The notes below the pieces were generated by a model. It did no database searches, was not told the origin of the DNA, and saw only the letters and a program-made list of their open reading frames with translations. 64,000 nt of DNA. Origin: Edaphosphingomonas laterariae. GTDB lineage: Bacteria > Pseudomonadota > Alphaproteobacteria > Sphingomonadales > Sphingomonadaceae. How positions within the stretch are numbered: position 1 is the stretch's first letter; the number at the start of each line of letters is the position of its first letter. A program made the translations under genes and the position numbers. Shown here piece by piece: positions 15,398-23,918 of the stretch. The DNA lies in contig NZ_FZOS01000019.1 of NCBI RefSeq assembly GCF_900188165.1, positions 1 through 64,000 on the forward strand, given 5' to 3'.

Positions 15398-15922
15398 ATG
15401 CAACGCAATTTGACCCTGATCGGCCTGACGCTGGCCATGGCCTGTCCCGCTTATGCGCAGGTGGGGCGGCTGGAAAATCTCGACGCGCTGGAACGGCGGC
15501 TGGTGATTTCGCTGGGGGCCGATATCGGCCAGCCGGGCGGCCCCGTCGCCCCGCTCGATCGGCGCATGAAGCTTGCTGCCTGCCCCGGCGCGGCGGTGAT
15601 CGAGCCGCCGGTGGCGGGCGCGGCGGTGTTGCGCTGCGTGGAAATCGGCTGGCGCATCCGCGTCCCGGTGGCGGCGGGCGGCACGATCCGGCAGGCGCAG
15701 GCCATGCCGGCGGCGCGGCCGGCACGTCAGGCGCCGGTGATCCGGCGGGGCGATCCCGTCGAAATCCGCGCGGAACAGGCCGGTTTCGTCGTTTCCAACC
15801 AGGTGATCGCCGAACAGGATGGTGCGCCGGGCGAACGGATTCGCGTGCGTTCCGGCGTGAAATCGGCGCCGATCATGGTGGAAGTGGTCGATTTTGGTGT
15901 GGTTCGCGTTCCCGGCATTTAA
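15398..15922 (+). CDS. flgA: Flagellar P-ring assembly chaperone FlgA
   Basis: 174 residues. A signal peptide (MQRNLTLIGLTLAMACPAYA) is followed by a divergent N-terminal part. The SAF-like C-terminal domain is typical: VIRRGDPVEIRAEQAGFVVS, GAPGERIRVRSGVKSAPIMV, then VVDFGVVRV. FlgA is a periplasmic chaperone for FlgI. It is shorter than the 219-residue E. coli protein but complete for alphaproteobacteria. It has its own sigma-54 promoter and leads flgM and flgN. Confidence 0.9.
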   Translation: MQRNLTLIGLTLAMACPAYAQVGRLENLDALERRLVISLGADIGQPGGPVAPLDRRMKLAACPGAAVIEPPVAGAAVLRCVEIGWRIRVPVAAGGTIRQAQAMPAARPARQAPVIRRGDPVEIRAEQAGFVVSNQVIAEQDGAPGERIRVRSGVKSAPIMVEVVDFGVVRVPGI

Positions 15923-15988
15923 AGAAAGTTGCGGGCTGCCGTTATAGGCAGATATGGACCGAACCATGTGGGCCCGAAGGACGGAAAG

Positions 15989-16279
15989 ATGATCGACAGC
16001 ATCGGACCAAAAGCGACGGGAAGACCGGAGGCAGGCCGCACCGGCGGCGTGCAGCGCGGAAGCGCCGGCGGCAAGGTTGCCGCGGTGCCGGCGGTTGGTG
16101 GTGCCGAAGAGGCGCCGGCGCCCGCCAATCCGGCGAAGGAGATGGCCGCCACCGGCGCGCCCATCGATCACGCGCGCGTGCAGGAAGTGCGCGCCGCGAT
16201 CGCCAACGGCGCCTATGCGCTGGAAGTGAAGGCGATCGCCGCGAAGATGATCGCCCTCGATCTGCCGCCGCGCGGATGA
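15989..16279 (+). CDS. flgM: Anti-sigma-28 factor FlgM
   Basis: 96 residues. The N-terminal 50 residues are Gly/Ala/Pro-rich and look disordered. The C-terminal helix region (IDHARVQEVRAAIANGAYALEVKAIAAKMI) matches the sigma-28-binding part of FlgM. It holds FliA (18961) inactive until it is exported through the completed hook-basal body. The start ATG at 15989 was preferred over 15929, because the extra stretch is not FlgM-like. Its stop overlaps flgN by four bases. Confidence 0.88.
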   Translation: MIDSIGPKATGRPEAGRTGGVQRGSAGGKVAAVPAVGGAEEAPAPANPAKEMAATGAPIDHARVQEVRAAIANGAYALEVKAIAAKMIALDLPPRG

Positions 16280-16590
16280 GCCTGGCCGTCGTCGAACGCC
16301 TGATCGACGCGGCGCGTGGGCTGACCCGCGCGCTCGACCTGCATGATGTCGCCGCGATCGAGGCGGCCACTGCCGATTTCCGCGATGCCACGGCCGCCGT
16401 CCAGGCGACGGGTGGTTGGCGCGAAACCCCCGAACTCAAGGCCCGCATCGCCGAAGCGATGGCCGAGGCCGATGCCGCGCGGCTGCGCTCGGCTTATTAT
16501 GGCGATGCCACACGTCGCCGGCTGGAAGGTCTGGCCGCTTTGGGCGCCAATATTCCGGCGCCCATCGCCTACGGCCGCCGCAAGGCCTGA
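16276..16590 (+). CDS. flgN: FlgN-like export chaperone (small helical protein)
   Basis: 104 residues predicted to be nearly all helical, with alternating Ala, Glu and Arg (LIDAARGLTRALDLHDVAAI, then LKARIAEAMAEADAARLRSA). In other flagellated bacteria the gene directly after flgM encodes FlgN, which binds FlgK and FlgL before export. Size, composition and the four-base overlap with flgM fit that role. Sequence similarity alone is too weak to prove it. Confidence 0.65.
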   Translation: MSLAVVERLIDAARGLTRALDLHDVAAIEAATADFRDATAAVQATGGWRETPELKARIAEAMAEADAARLRSAYYGDATRRRLEGLAALGANIPAPIAYGRRKA

Positions 16591-16740
16591 CGGCCCCCTC
16601 TGACGGCCCCCCGCCTGCCGGCGGTTCCTGTTTGATTGCCGCGCGGTCCCCAGCCCCGGCTACCCCATATCCCCGCAAATATCGGCCTGCGACCTGGCTT
16701 TCGGCGCGGCCCGACATATCATGCGGGTCATGGTTAAAAT

Positions 16741-16756
16741 TGGCACGACCCTTGCT
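16741..16756 (+). promoter_or_regulatory. Sigma-54 promoter of flhA
   Basis: TGGCAC-GACCC-TTGCT matches the sigma-54 consensus with the exact GG-N10-GC spacing. Transcription would start near 16768, leaving a leader of about 20 nt before the flhA ATG. A TTGCCG half-site at 16636-16641, about 105 bp upstream, could be an activator contact, but it is not palindromic. Confidence 0.85.
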
Positions 16757-16788
16757 TCTTTCTCACCCGAATATCCGTGGGAAGACGC

Positions 16789-18912
16789 ATGGCGACCAAC
16801 GCTTTGAACAAGACCATCTGGGCCGATGCCGGCAAGAGCGCGATCCTGCCCTTCGCGACATTGATGCTGGTCGGCCTGATGATCGTGCCGGTGCCGTCGC
16901 TGGTGCTGGACATCGGCTTCATCACCAACATCATGATCAGCCTCGCCGTGCTGATGGTCGCGCTCAACGCCGCCAAGCCGCTCGATTTCTCGTCCTTCCC
17001 CACGGTCCTGCTCTTCGCCACGCTGCTGCGCCTGTCGCTCAACGTCGCGTCGACCCGCGTCGTGCTGGTCGACGGGCATGAAGGCGCGGACGCCGCCGGC
17101 CATGTCATCGAAGCCTTCGGCCATTTCCTGATCGGCGGCGACTGGGCGGTCGGCATCTTCGTGTTCGCCATCCTGATGATCATCAACCTGGTGGTCATCA
17201 CCAAGGGCGCGGGCCGCGTGTCGGAAGTGTCGGCGCGCTTCACCCTCGATGCGCTGCCCGGCAAGCAGATGGCGATCGACGCCGATCTCAATGCCGGCCT
17301 GCTCACGCCGGACGAAGCCAAGGCCCGCCGGGTCGAGGTGGCGACCGAGGCCGATTTCTACGGATCGATGGACGGTGCCTCCAAATTCGTGAAGGGCGAT
17401 GCCGTCGCCGGCGTGCTCATCCTCGTCATCAATATTCTGGGCGGCCTGATCCTCGGCGTGATGAGCCACGGCATGTCGATGGCCGATGCCGCCGCCGCTT
17501 ATGTGCAGCTTGCCATCGGCGACGCGCTGGTCGCGCAGATCCCGGCGCTGCTGCTGTCGATCGCCGCCGCTGCCATCGTGACGCGCGTGTCTTCGCCCTT
17601 CGACCTGTCCGGCCAGATCACCAGCCAGTTCGGTTCGGCCAAGGCGTGGGCCCCGGTTGCCGGCATCCTGTTCCTGCTCGGCGTGATGCCGGGCATGCCG
17701 CACTTCATCATCCTGCCGGCGGCGGGTGTCGCCGGCTGGGTCGCTTGGCGGTTGCGCAAGCAGCCCGCGAAGGAAGCCGCCGCGCTGGCGGCCGCCGAAG
17801 CCGAAGCGGCGGAAAGCGCCGCGGCCGAACCGGTGCCCTCGACGATCGGGTGGGACGAAGTGTCCGACGGCGCGGTGCTCGGCCTCGAACTCGGCTACGG
17901 CCTGATCGCGATGGTGGACGAACGCAAGGGCGCGCCGCTGATGGCGCGGATCACCGGCATTCGCCGCCAGCTCAGCCGCGAACTGGGCTTCGTGGTGCCG
18001 ATGGTGCGCGTGCGCGACAATCTGGCGCTGGAACCCAATGCCTATCGCATCACCGTGGCCGGCGTGATCATGGGCGAGGATGAATGCTGGCCCGAAGACC
18101 TGCTCGCGCTCGACAGTGGCGCGCTCGAAGGGCGGGTCGAAGGGCGTGAGGTGCGCGATCCGAGCTTCGGCCTCGAAGCGGTGTGGATCGCGCCCGACAA
18201 GCGCACCGAAGCGGTGGTGGCGGGCTATACCGTCGTCGATCCGGCGACGGTGATCGCCACCCATCTCAACCAGATCATCGCCAATGCCGCCGCCGATCTG
18301 TTCGGCATGGACGAGGCGCAGAAGCTGCTCGACGCACTGAAGGAAAGCGCGCCGCAGCTCGTGCAGGGGCTGACCCCCCAGCCGCTGACGCTGGGCCAGA
18401 TCGCCGGGCTGTGCCGTGGCCTGCTGGCCGAAGGCGTGCCGCTGAAGGATTTCCGCCGCATCGCCGAGGCGATGGTCGAATCCGCGCGCGAAGAGGCCGA
18501 TCCGTCGGCGATGCTGGAAGCGGTGCGCATGCGCATCGGCCCGATCATCATCCAGACGCTGGTGCCGATCCGCATGCCATTGCCGGTGGTGACGCTGGAT
18601 GGCGGGCTGGAGGCGCTGCTCGCCCAGGCGGTGCGCGCCGGGCCCAATGCCAGCCACCCGTTCGAGCCGGGGCTGGCCAACCGCGTCGTCAGCGCGGTGA
18701 CGGAAGCCGCGCAGCCGCTGCTCGCCGAAGCACGCCAGTTCGCGATCGTCACCTCGCCACTGGCGCGGCGGCCGCTCGCCCGGCTGCTCAAACCCCATCT
18801 CGCCGACGTGCCGATCCTCTCCTTCCTCGAAATCCCGGACGGCAAGCCGGTCGAGGTGGTGGCGGTCGTCGGCGGCGCCAATCAATCCGCAATGCCCGAA
18901 CTGGTCCGCTGA
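16789..18912 (+). CDS. flhA: Flagellar type III export gate protein FlhA
   Basis: 707 residues. The N-terminal half has about eight membrane segments and the conserved FHIPEP-type loop region (SARFTLDALPGKQMAIDADLNAGLL, residues near 150-175). The C-terminal cytoplasmic domain ends PILSFLEIPDGKPVEVVAVV. FlhA forms the nonameric ring that docks substrates and chaperones and uses the proton motive force. The ATG at 16789 has a GGAAG ribosome-binding site. A GTG at 16777 is less likely. Confidence 0.96.
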   Translation: MATNALNKTIWADAGKSAILPFATLMLVGLMIVPVPSLVLDIGFITNIMISLAVLMVALNAAKPLDFSSFPTVLLFATLLRLSLNVASTRVVLVDGHEGADAAGHVIEAFGHFLIGGDWAVGIFVFAILMIINLVVITKGAGRVSEVSARFTLDALPGKQMAIDADLNAGLLTPDEAKARRVEVATEADFYGSMDGASKFVKGDAVAGVLILVINILGGLILGVMSHGMSMADAAAAYVQLAIGDALVAQIPALLLSIAAAAIVTRVSSPFDLSGQITSQFGSAKAWAPVAGILFLLGVMPGMPHFIILPAAGVAGWVAWRLRKQPAKEAAALAAAEAEAAESAAAEPVPSTIGWDEVSDGAVLGLELGYGLIAMVDERKGAPLMARITGIRRQLSRELGFVVPMVRVRDNLALEPNAYRITVAGVIMGEDECWPEDLLALDSGALEGRVEGREVRDPSFGLEAVWIAPDKRTEAVVAGYTVVDPATVIATHLNQIIANAAADLFGMDEAQKLLDALKESAPQLVQGLTPQPLTLGQIAGLCRGLLAEGVPLKDFRRIAEAMVESAREEADPSAMLEAVRMRIGPIIIQTLVPIRMPLPVVTLDGGLEALLAQAVRAGPNASHPFEPGLANRVVSAVTEAAQPLLAEARQFAIVTSPLARRPLARLLKPHLADVPILSFLEIPDGKPVEVVAVVGGANQSAMPELVR

Positions 18913-18960
18913 GGATGGTTCGGGTGATGGTTCGGGACATTATCGTGAGGGACGCGATTC

Positions 18961-19689
18961 ATGGCCTTCGGTAACGCGGCGGTCAGCCAAACCTATCAAC
19001 GCCGGCCGGCGCGCATCGCGCCGGGGGAACTGGCGCGCGAACATATGCCGCTGGTCCGGCGCATCGCCTGGCATGTCCATGGCCGCGTCTCGAACGCGAT
19101 CGATGTCGAGGATCTCGTCCAGATCGGCATGGTCGCGCTGGTCGAGGCCGCCAATAATTTCGAGGATCGCGGCTTCGCCTTCTCGACCTATGCGACGATG
19201 CGGATCCGCGGCGCGATGATCGATCATCTGCGGCGCCATGCCAGCATCTGCCGTTCGGCGATGGGCCGGCGGCGCGAGATCGCCGGCGTCCGCGCGAAGC
19301 TGGAACAGATGGTCGGCCGGCCGGCCACCGATGCCGAGATGGCGGACGCCATGGGCATGTCCGCGCAGGATTATCGCGAGGCCGTCGACAGCACGGCATC
19401 GGTTCGCCAGGAATCGCTGGACGAGGTTTATTCGGACCAGTCGATGTGGTTCGCCGATGTCGAGGATCGCATCGATCAGACGCTGGAGCGCAACGAACTG
19501 CGCGACGTGCTGGCCGGCCATATCGCCGACCTGCCGGAGCGCGAGGCGCTCGTCCTTCAGCTTTACTTCGTCGAGGAAATGAACCTCGACGAAATCGGGC
19601 TGACGCTCGGCGTCGGCGCCGCGCGCGTGTGCCAGATCAAAAAGGCCGCGCTCGATCGTCTGCGGACGAAGCTGGCCGACTACCGTTGA
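18961..19689 (+). CDS. fliA: Flagellar sigma factor FliA (sigma-28)
   Basis: 242 residues. Region 2 (NAIDVEDLVQIGMVALVEAA, FEDRGFAFSTYATMRIRGAM) and region 4 (LPEREALVLQLYFVEEMNLD, then GVGAARVCQIKKAALDRLR) are clear. FliA directs RNA polymerase to late flagellar promoters, here predicted at flagellin and motA, and is held by FlgM. It follows flhA by 48 bp. flhF and flhG, which lie between flhA and fliA in pseudomonads, are absent. Its last 53 bases overlap the opposite-strand gene at 19637. Confidence 0.95.
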   Translation: MAFGNAAVSQTYQRRPARIAPGELAREHMPLVRRIAWHVHGRVSNAIDVEDLVQIGMVALVEAANNFEDRGFAFSTYATMRIRGAMIDHLRRHASICRSAMGRRREIAGVRAKLEQMVGRPATDAEMADAMGMSAQDYREAVDSTASVRQESLDEVYSDQSMWFADVEDRIDQTLERNELRDVLAGHIADLPEREALVLQLYFVEEMNLDEIGLTLGVGAARVCQIKKAALDRLRTKLADYR

Positions 19690-20275
19690 GGCGGCGGTCG
19701 ATCCGGTCGACCTTCTCCGTAATGCTGTTGATGCGGTTGGCGAGCTCGGCCTGGCCGTCGCGCACCGCGTCGAACCATTGGGCGTTGCTGCCCGTCGCCT
19801 GATAGGCGACCAGATCCCTGCGGAAATCATCCAGCGCCGCGCGCAGCTCGACCGGGTTGGCGGCAGCGACCGCGGCCGATGCGTCAGCCTTGCCATGCCC
19901 GGCCGACGCAGGCTGGGCTTCGCCAGGCTGTGCCGATGCGGGGGCATTTTGCCGGACAGCGGCTTCGAGTGCCGCGATCCTCTCGTTCGCCAGCGCCATG
20001 TTGCGGCTCGCCATCAGCAGGCCGACGGTGGCGACAAGGCTGGTGAACACGGCGAGCGACGCGATGGCAAGCGGCAGGTTGCCGGCCAGCGCGGCGAAGC
20101 GCGACGGCTTGGCCGGGGCGTTCTCGTCGGCTGTCGCGTCGGCTGTCTCGTCGGTATCCGCAGTCGACGAACCCGCCGGTGCGGCGGCCGCGTCGGCGGT
20201 GGGCTGGGGCGCGGGGGTCGGCTCGCTAAAGTCGACGCTGTTGTCTAGCGCTTCGGCTTCCACGTCCTTGCTCAT
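19637..20275 (-). CDS. Single-span membrane protein of unknown function
   Basis: 212 residues. An acidic, Ala/Thr/Pro-rich cytoplasmic region (1-60) leads to one membrane segment (NLPLAIASLAVFTSLVATVG, then LLM, about 65-88). A helical, Ala-rich region follows, ending in a probable coiled coil (AELANRINSITEKVDRIDRR). No known domain is recognised. It lies between fliA and flagellin, tail-to-tail with fliA and sharing its last 53 bases with it. It follows the flagellin terminator, so it needs its own promoter or read-through. A motility link is only positional. Confidence 0.6.
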   Translation of the reverse strand: MSKDVEAEALDNSVDFSEPTPAPQPTADAAAAPAGSSTADTDETADATADENAPAKPSRFAALAGNLPLAIASLAVFTSLVATVGLLMASRNMALANERIAALEAAVRQNAPASAQPGEAQPASAGHGKADASAAVAAANPVELRAALDDFRRDLVAYQATGSNAQWFDAVRDGQAELANRINSITEKVDRIDRRLNGSRPASSADDRARPF

Positions 20276-20314
20276 CGCCGCTCCTCCTCGCTGTCCTTAT
20301 TGCATTTAAAATGA

Positions 20315-20350
20315 GGGCCCCCGGCGTGTGAGGGTTTACGCCGGGGGCCC
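20315..20350 (-). terminator. Strong hairpin terminator after flagellin
   Basis: A 13-bp perfect stem, GGGCCCCCGGCGT (20315-20327) with ACGCCGGGGGCCC (20338-20350), and a 10-nt loop. On the minus strand it is followed by TCATTTTAAA. On the plus strand it is followed by CGTTTTT, so it could stop transcription in both directions. It lies 30 bp past the flagellin stop codon. Confidence 0.85.
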
Positions 20351-20380
20351 CGTTTTTGCCCGTTAAGGAGGACCAGTTCC

Positions 20381-22345
20381 TTAGCGGAGCAAGCTCAGCA
20401 CGCCCTGGCCGCTCTGGTTGGCCTGGGCCAGCATGGCGGTCGCCGCCTGGCTCAGCACCTGCGCCTTGGCGAGGTTCGTCGTTTCCTTCGAGAAGTCGGT
20501 ATCCTCGATCCGCGAACGGGCTTCGGTGATGTTCGTCTGCGACGAGGTCAGCACGTTGACGCGGGTTTCGAGGCGATTCTGGATCGCGCCGAGATCGCCG
20601 CGGGTGGCCGAAACCTTGTCGATCGCCTTGTCGATCGCCTTCAGCGCATTCTTCGCGCCTTCGGTCGTGGTGATCGAAAGGCTGCCGGCGAGCAGCGTCT
20701 CGTCACCGCCCTGCGTGGCAAGGCCGACCTTGGCGACCGAAGCCGCGCTGCCTTCGACGCGGATCGCCGCACCGTCCGACGACGAGAGCGTGATACGGCC
20801 GCCGATGGTGACGCCGCCCGAACCCAGCGTGCCGGTGCCGGCTTCGCCTTCGAACGAGGTGACGCCCGTCACCATCGCGTTGGCGTCGTCGACCGTGATG
20901 TTGGCGCCCTGTTCGGACGTCAGGATCAGCGCGCCATTGTCGTCGGAGGTCGCCCGGATGCCGTTGATGCCGGCATTGTTGATCGCGGTCACGACGTCGG
21001 ACAGGTTCACCGCGCTCGAAAGATCGACGGTGGCGCCGTTGATCGACACGTCGGCGCTGGCGGCCGTCAGGTCGACGCTGAGCTTGACGACGGTCTTGGC
21101 GGTCGCTTGGACGCCGGTCTGCGACGAGACGGCGTTGATCGCGGCGGCCTTCGACAGCGCCGAGCCATCGGTCGACTTGCCGACCGCGACGCCGTTGATC
21201 TTCACGTCGTCGGTGGTGGCAAGCGCCGCCGTGGTGTCGACCGCCGACGAAGCGAAGTTCGCGCCGTCCGACGTTTCGTTCAGGCCGAGCGCCTTGACGT
21301 CGGCCAGCGTGCCGGCGCCGCCGACATAGCCATTGGCTTCGTTCTTGGCCTGGACCTTGATGTCCGAACCATCGACGCTGCTCAGCGCGACATAGCCCTT
21401 ATAGGAGCCGGCCGTGAAGCCCGCGCTGGTCGGCGCCGAACCGGCGATCACGATGTCCGCGCCGGTGTCGTTCGACAGGGCGATCGTGCCGTTGTCGTTC
21501 AGCGTGGCGGTGACGCCGGAGGCATCGCGGTTGATGTTCTTGACTAGCTCTTCCACGCTGCCCGAGGCACCGATGCTCTGGCCGTTGATCGTGATCGCGC
21601 CGGCAACGAAGGTCGTGGCGTTCGGCTGCGCGCCGGTCAGCGTGTTGTACGCCGTCGCCTTGACGTTGGTGTTCGACGTGTTGGTATTGATCGCGGTGGC
21701 GAGCGCGGTCGCCGTGTCGCCGGTCGGCGCGGTGGCGAAGGCCGCCTTGCCGTTGATCAGCACGTCATCGGTGGCGAGGCCCGAAACCGATCCGACGCGG
21801 CCGGTGGTCAGCTGGCCATCGACCTTATAGCCGTTGAGGCCGAGATCCTTGGCCGAGGTGCCGCCGATCGAGAAGCTGACGGTGTCGCCCGCCTTGGTGC
21901 CGGTCTGCAGCGAGACGTTCTTCGACGAACCGTCGAGCAGCTTGATGCCGTTGAACGAGGTGGTGGCGGAAACGCCATTCACTTCGGTCACGAGCTGCGT
22001 GAGTTCCTTCTGGAGGGTTTCGCGGTCGCTGGCCGAGTTGGTGCCGTTGGCCGCCTGGACGGCCAGTTCGCGCATGCGCTGCAGCATGTTGGTGACTTCG
22101 CCGAGCGCGCTTTCAGCCGTCTGCGCCATCGAGATGCCGTCATTGGCATTGCGGATGGCAACGGCGAGGCCCTTCACCTCGGAGGTCATGCGGCTGGAGA
22201 TCGCCAGGCCGGCGGCGTCGTCCTTGGCGCTGTTGATGCGCTTGCCGGTCGACAGGCGTTCCATCGCGGTCTGCAGCGTCTGGTTCGCGACCCGCGAACC
22301 GTTCTGCGCGCGCATCGCGCCCACATTGGTGTTGATGACAGTCAC
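20381..22345 (-). CDS. fliC: Flagellin (filament protein)
   Basis: 654 residues from a GTG at 22345 with an AAAGGAAC ribosome-binding site. The N-terminal D0/D1 regions (TVINTNVGAMRAQNGSR, RLSTGKRINSAKDDAAGLAI, LAVQAANGTNSASDRETLQ) and the C-terminal region (DTDFSKETTNLAKAQVLSQA, ending NQSGQGVLSLLR) are textbook flagellin. The centre, about residues 180-560, is a large Ala/Thr/Asp-rich surface insertion with flagellin-type IN repeats (VTATLNDNGTIALSNDTGAD). It is larger than typical alphaproteobacterial flagellins. It has a predicted sigma-28 promoter and its own terminator. Only one flagellin is present, and no fliD or fliS is seen in the window. Confidence 0.96.
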   Translation of the reverse strand: MTVINTNVGAMRAQNGSRVANQTLQTAMERLSTGKRINSAKDDAAGLAISSRMTSEVKGLAVAIRNANDGISMAQTAESALGEVTNMLQRMRELAVQAANGTNSASDRETLQKELTQLVTEVNGVSATTSFNGIKLLDGSSKNVSLQTGTKAGDTVSFSIGGTSAKDLGLNGYKVDGQLTTGRVGSVSGLATDDVLINGKAAFATAPTGDTATALATAINTNTSNTNVKATAYNTLTGAQPNATTFVAGAITINGQSIGASGSVEELVKNINRDASGVTATLNDNGTIALSNDTGADIVIAGSAPTSAGFTAGSYKGYVALSSVDGSDIKVQAKNEANGYVGGAGTLADVKALGLNETSDGANFASSAVDTTAALATTDDVKINGVAVGKSTDGSALSKAAAINAVSSQTGVQATAKTVVKLSVDLTAASADVSINGATVDLSSAVNLSDVVTAINNAGINGIRATSDDNGALILTSEQGANITVDDANAMVTGVTSFEGEAGTGTLGSGGVTIGGRITLSSSDGAAIRVEGSAASVAKVGLATQGGDETLLAGSLSITTTEGAKNALKAIDKAIDKVSATRGDLGAIQNRLETRVNVLTSSQTNITEARSRIEDTDFSKETTNLAKAQVLSQAATAMLAQANQSGQGVLSLLR

Positions 22346-22410
22346 GGTCGTTCCTTTCCCGCTCGATAAGCCGGCTGTCCGACCACTGGTCCATGGCAGC
22401 CACGATCCGG

Positions 22411-22437
22411 GTAACGGCGGGGCGCCAAGGAGCTTTA
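22411..22437 (-). promoter_or_regulatory. Sigma-28 (FliA) promoter of flagellin
   Basis: On the minus strand, TAAAGCTC (22437-22430), eleven bases, then GCCGTTAC (22418-22411). This fits the sigma-28 consensus TAAAGTTT-N11-GCCGATAA with the correct spacer. Transcription would start near 22403, about 58 nt before the GTG start of fliC. Confidence 0.8.
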
Positions 22438-22567
22438 GGGGAAGGCACGCGCAAATTTTTTTCACGGCGCGACCGGTTTCGATGAAACGGTTCTACGTGT
22501 GCGGGCGCGCCTTACGCGCGGGCCTGCGTAGCGGCGCAGGCGCGGCAAAGATGGCTAATCGACAAAA

Positions 22568-22584
22568 TTAAGTGGTTGGTAACC
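22568..22584 (+). promoter_or_regulatory. Possible CtrA-binding site upstream of flbD
   Basis: TTAA-GTGGTTG-GTAACC differs at one position from the CtrA full-site consensus TTAA-N7-TTAA(CC). CtrA controls early flagellar genes in many alphaproteobacteria, and the site lies 61 bp before flbD, the first gene of the fli operon. No sigma-54 or sigma-28 site was found in front of this operon. The call rests on one short match. Confidence 0.35.
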
Positions 22585-22644
22585 ATCAAGCCATATTTTG
22601 ACCCTGCAACGGCCGTCTGGTGACGGCGAAGTGGGGGTAGCCGG

Positions 22645-23907
22645 ATGCGGACGATCGGTCTCAGCGAAAGGGCGGCAGAAGCCAATCCGACGCTGGCGGG
22701 CTGGTTGCAGGGCATCGGTTTCGATGCCGCGATCATCCCCGGCGGCGAGCCCCGCGAGCGCGACGAGATTCGCATCCTGGCCGCGGACGAGATCGCCCAC
22801 GCCACCCATCGTGATCTGATGGTGGAGTTCGAATCGGGGGCGCCGCATTACCGGCCCGCCGCCAAGGGCATGCCGGCGCAGATGCGCTTCGGTTTCGAGG
22901 ACATGGCCTTCGGCCACGCCCTGATCGCCGAACTGGTGCGCCCGCCGGTGCGGCCCGCCTGCGGCGAACCCGCCAGCGCCAAATTCCTCGCGCTCGCCAC
23001 CAAGGTCGCGCGCTCCGACGCCACCGTGCTCGTGCTCGGCGAAACCGGCACCGGCAAGGAAGGTGTCGCCCGTTACATCCATGCGGTCAGCCCGCGTGCC
23101 GACAAGCCGTTCGTCGCGGTGAACTGCGCCGCGCTGCCCGAAACCATGCTCGAAGCGATGCTGTTCGGCCATCAGAAGGGCAGCTTCACCGGCGCCGCTG
23201 CGGCCAGCGAAGGGCTGTTCCGCGCGGCCGATGGCGGCACCCTGCTGCTCGATGAGGTGGCGGAAATGCCGCTGGCGCTGCAGGCCAAGCTGCTCCGTGC
23301 GCTGCAGGAACGCGAAGTGCTGCCGGTCGGCGCTACCAAGAGCGTTTCGGTCGATGTCCGCGTGATCGCGGCGGCCAACCGCGATCTGGCCGCCGAAGTC
23401 GCCGCCGGCCGGTTCCGCGCCGATCTTTACTGGCGGCTCAACGTCATGCCGCTCAACCTCCAGCCGCTCGGCGCGCGTCGTCAGGATATCCGCGCGATCA
23501 CCGCCGCGCTGCTCGTGCGCCACATGCCCGAAGGCGATGGTTTCGCCTGGCCGACCTGCGCCGCGCTCGATCGGCTGATGGCGCATAGCTGGCCGGGCAA
23601 TGTCCGCGAGCTTGAAAATGTCCTCCAGCGCGCGCTGCTGCTGCGCGATGGCGATCGCATCGACGCGGGCGATCTCAGCATCGAGCCGGCGATCGGCGGT
23701 CCGGCGGCGTCGGTGCAGCCGCTTGTCCACGACGACGAAGCCGCAGAACCGCAGCGCCTGGCCGATGTCGCCAAGGCGCACCAGCATCGCGCCATCGAGG
23801 AAGCCCTGGCGGCGACCGGCGGCCACCGCCTGCGCGCGGCCGAACGGCTCGGCATCAGCGAGCGCACCCTGCGCTATCGCCTCGCCGATATGCGCGCAGC
23901 GGCGTGA
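22645..23907 (+). CDS. flbD: Sigma-54-dependent flagellar transcription activator FlbD
   Basis: 420 residues. The N-terminal 110 residues replace a receiver domain and show no clear phospho-acceptor pattern. The AAA+ domain has Walker A GETGTGKE (132-139), a sigma-54 contact loop GSFTGA (179-184; the usual form is GAFTGA) and Walker B GTLLLDE (198-204). The C-terminus is a Fis-type helix-turn-helix ([20 protein letters not shown]). It should activate the sigma-54 promoters at flgB, flgA and flhA. It lies divergently from fliC and 11 bp before fliE. Confidence 0.92.
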   Translation: MRTIGLSERAAEANPTLAGWLQGIGFDAAIIPGGEPRERDEIRILAADEIAHATHRDLMVEFESGAPHYRPAAKGMPAQMRFGFEDMAFGHALIAELVRPPVRPACGEPASAKFLALATKVARSDATVLVLGETGTGKEGVARYIHAVSPRADKPFVAVNCAALPETMLEAMLFGHQKGSFTGAAAASEGLFRAADGGTLLLDEVAEMPLALQAKLLRALQEREVLPVGATKSVSVDVRVIAAANRDLAAEVAAGRFRADLYWRLNVMPLNLQPLGARRQDIRAITAALLVRHMPEGDGFAWPTCAALDRLMAHSWPGNVRELENVLQRALLLRDGDRIDAGDLSIEPAIGGPAASVQPLVHDDEAAEPQRLADVAKAHQHRAIEEALAATGGHRLRAAERLGISERTLRYRLADMRAAA

Positions 23908-23918
23908 GGGGCTAGGGC

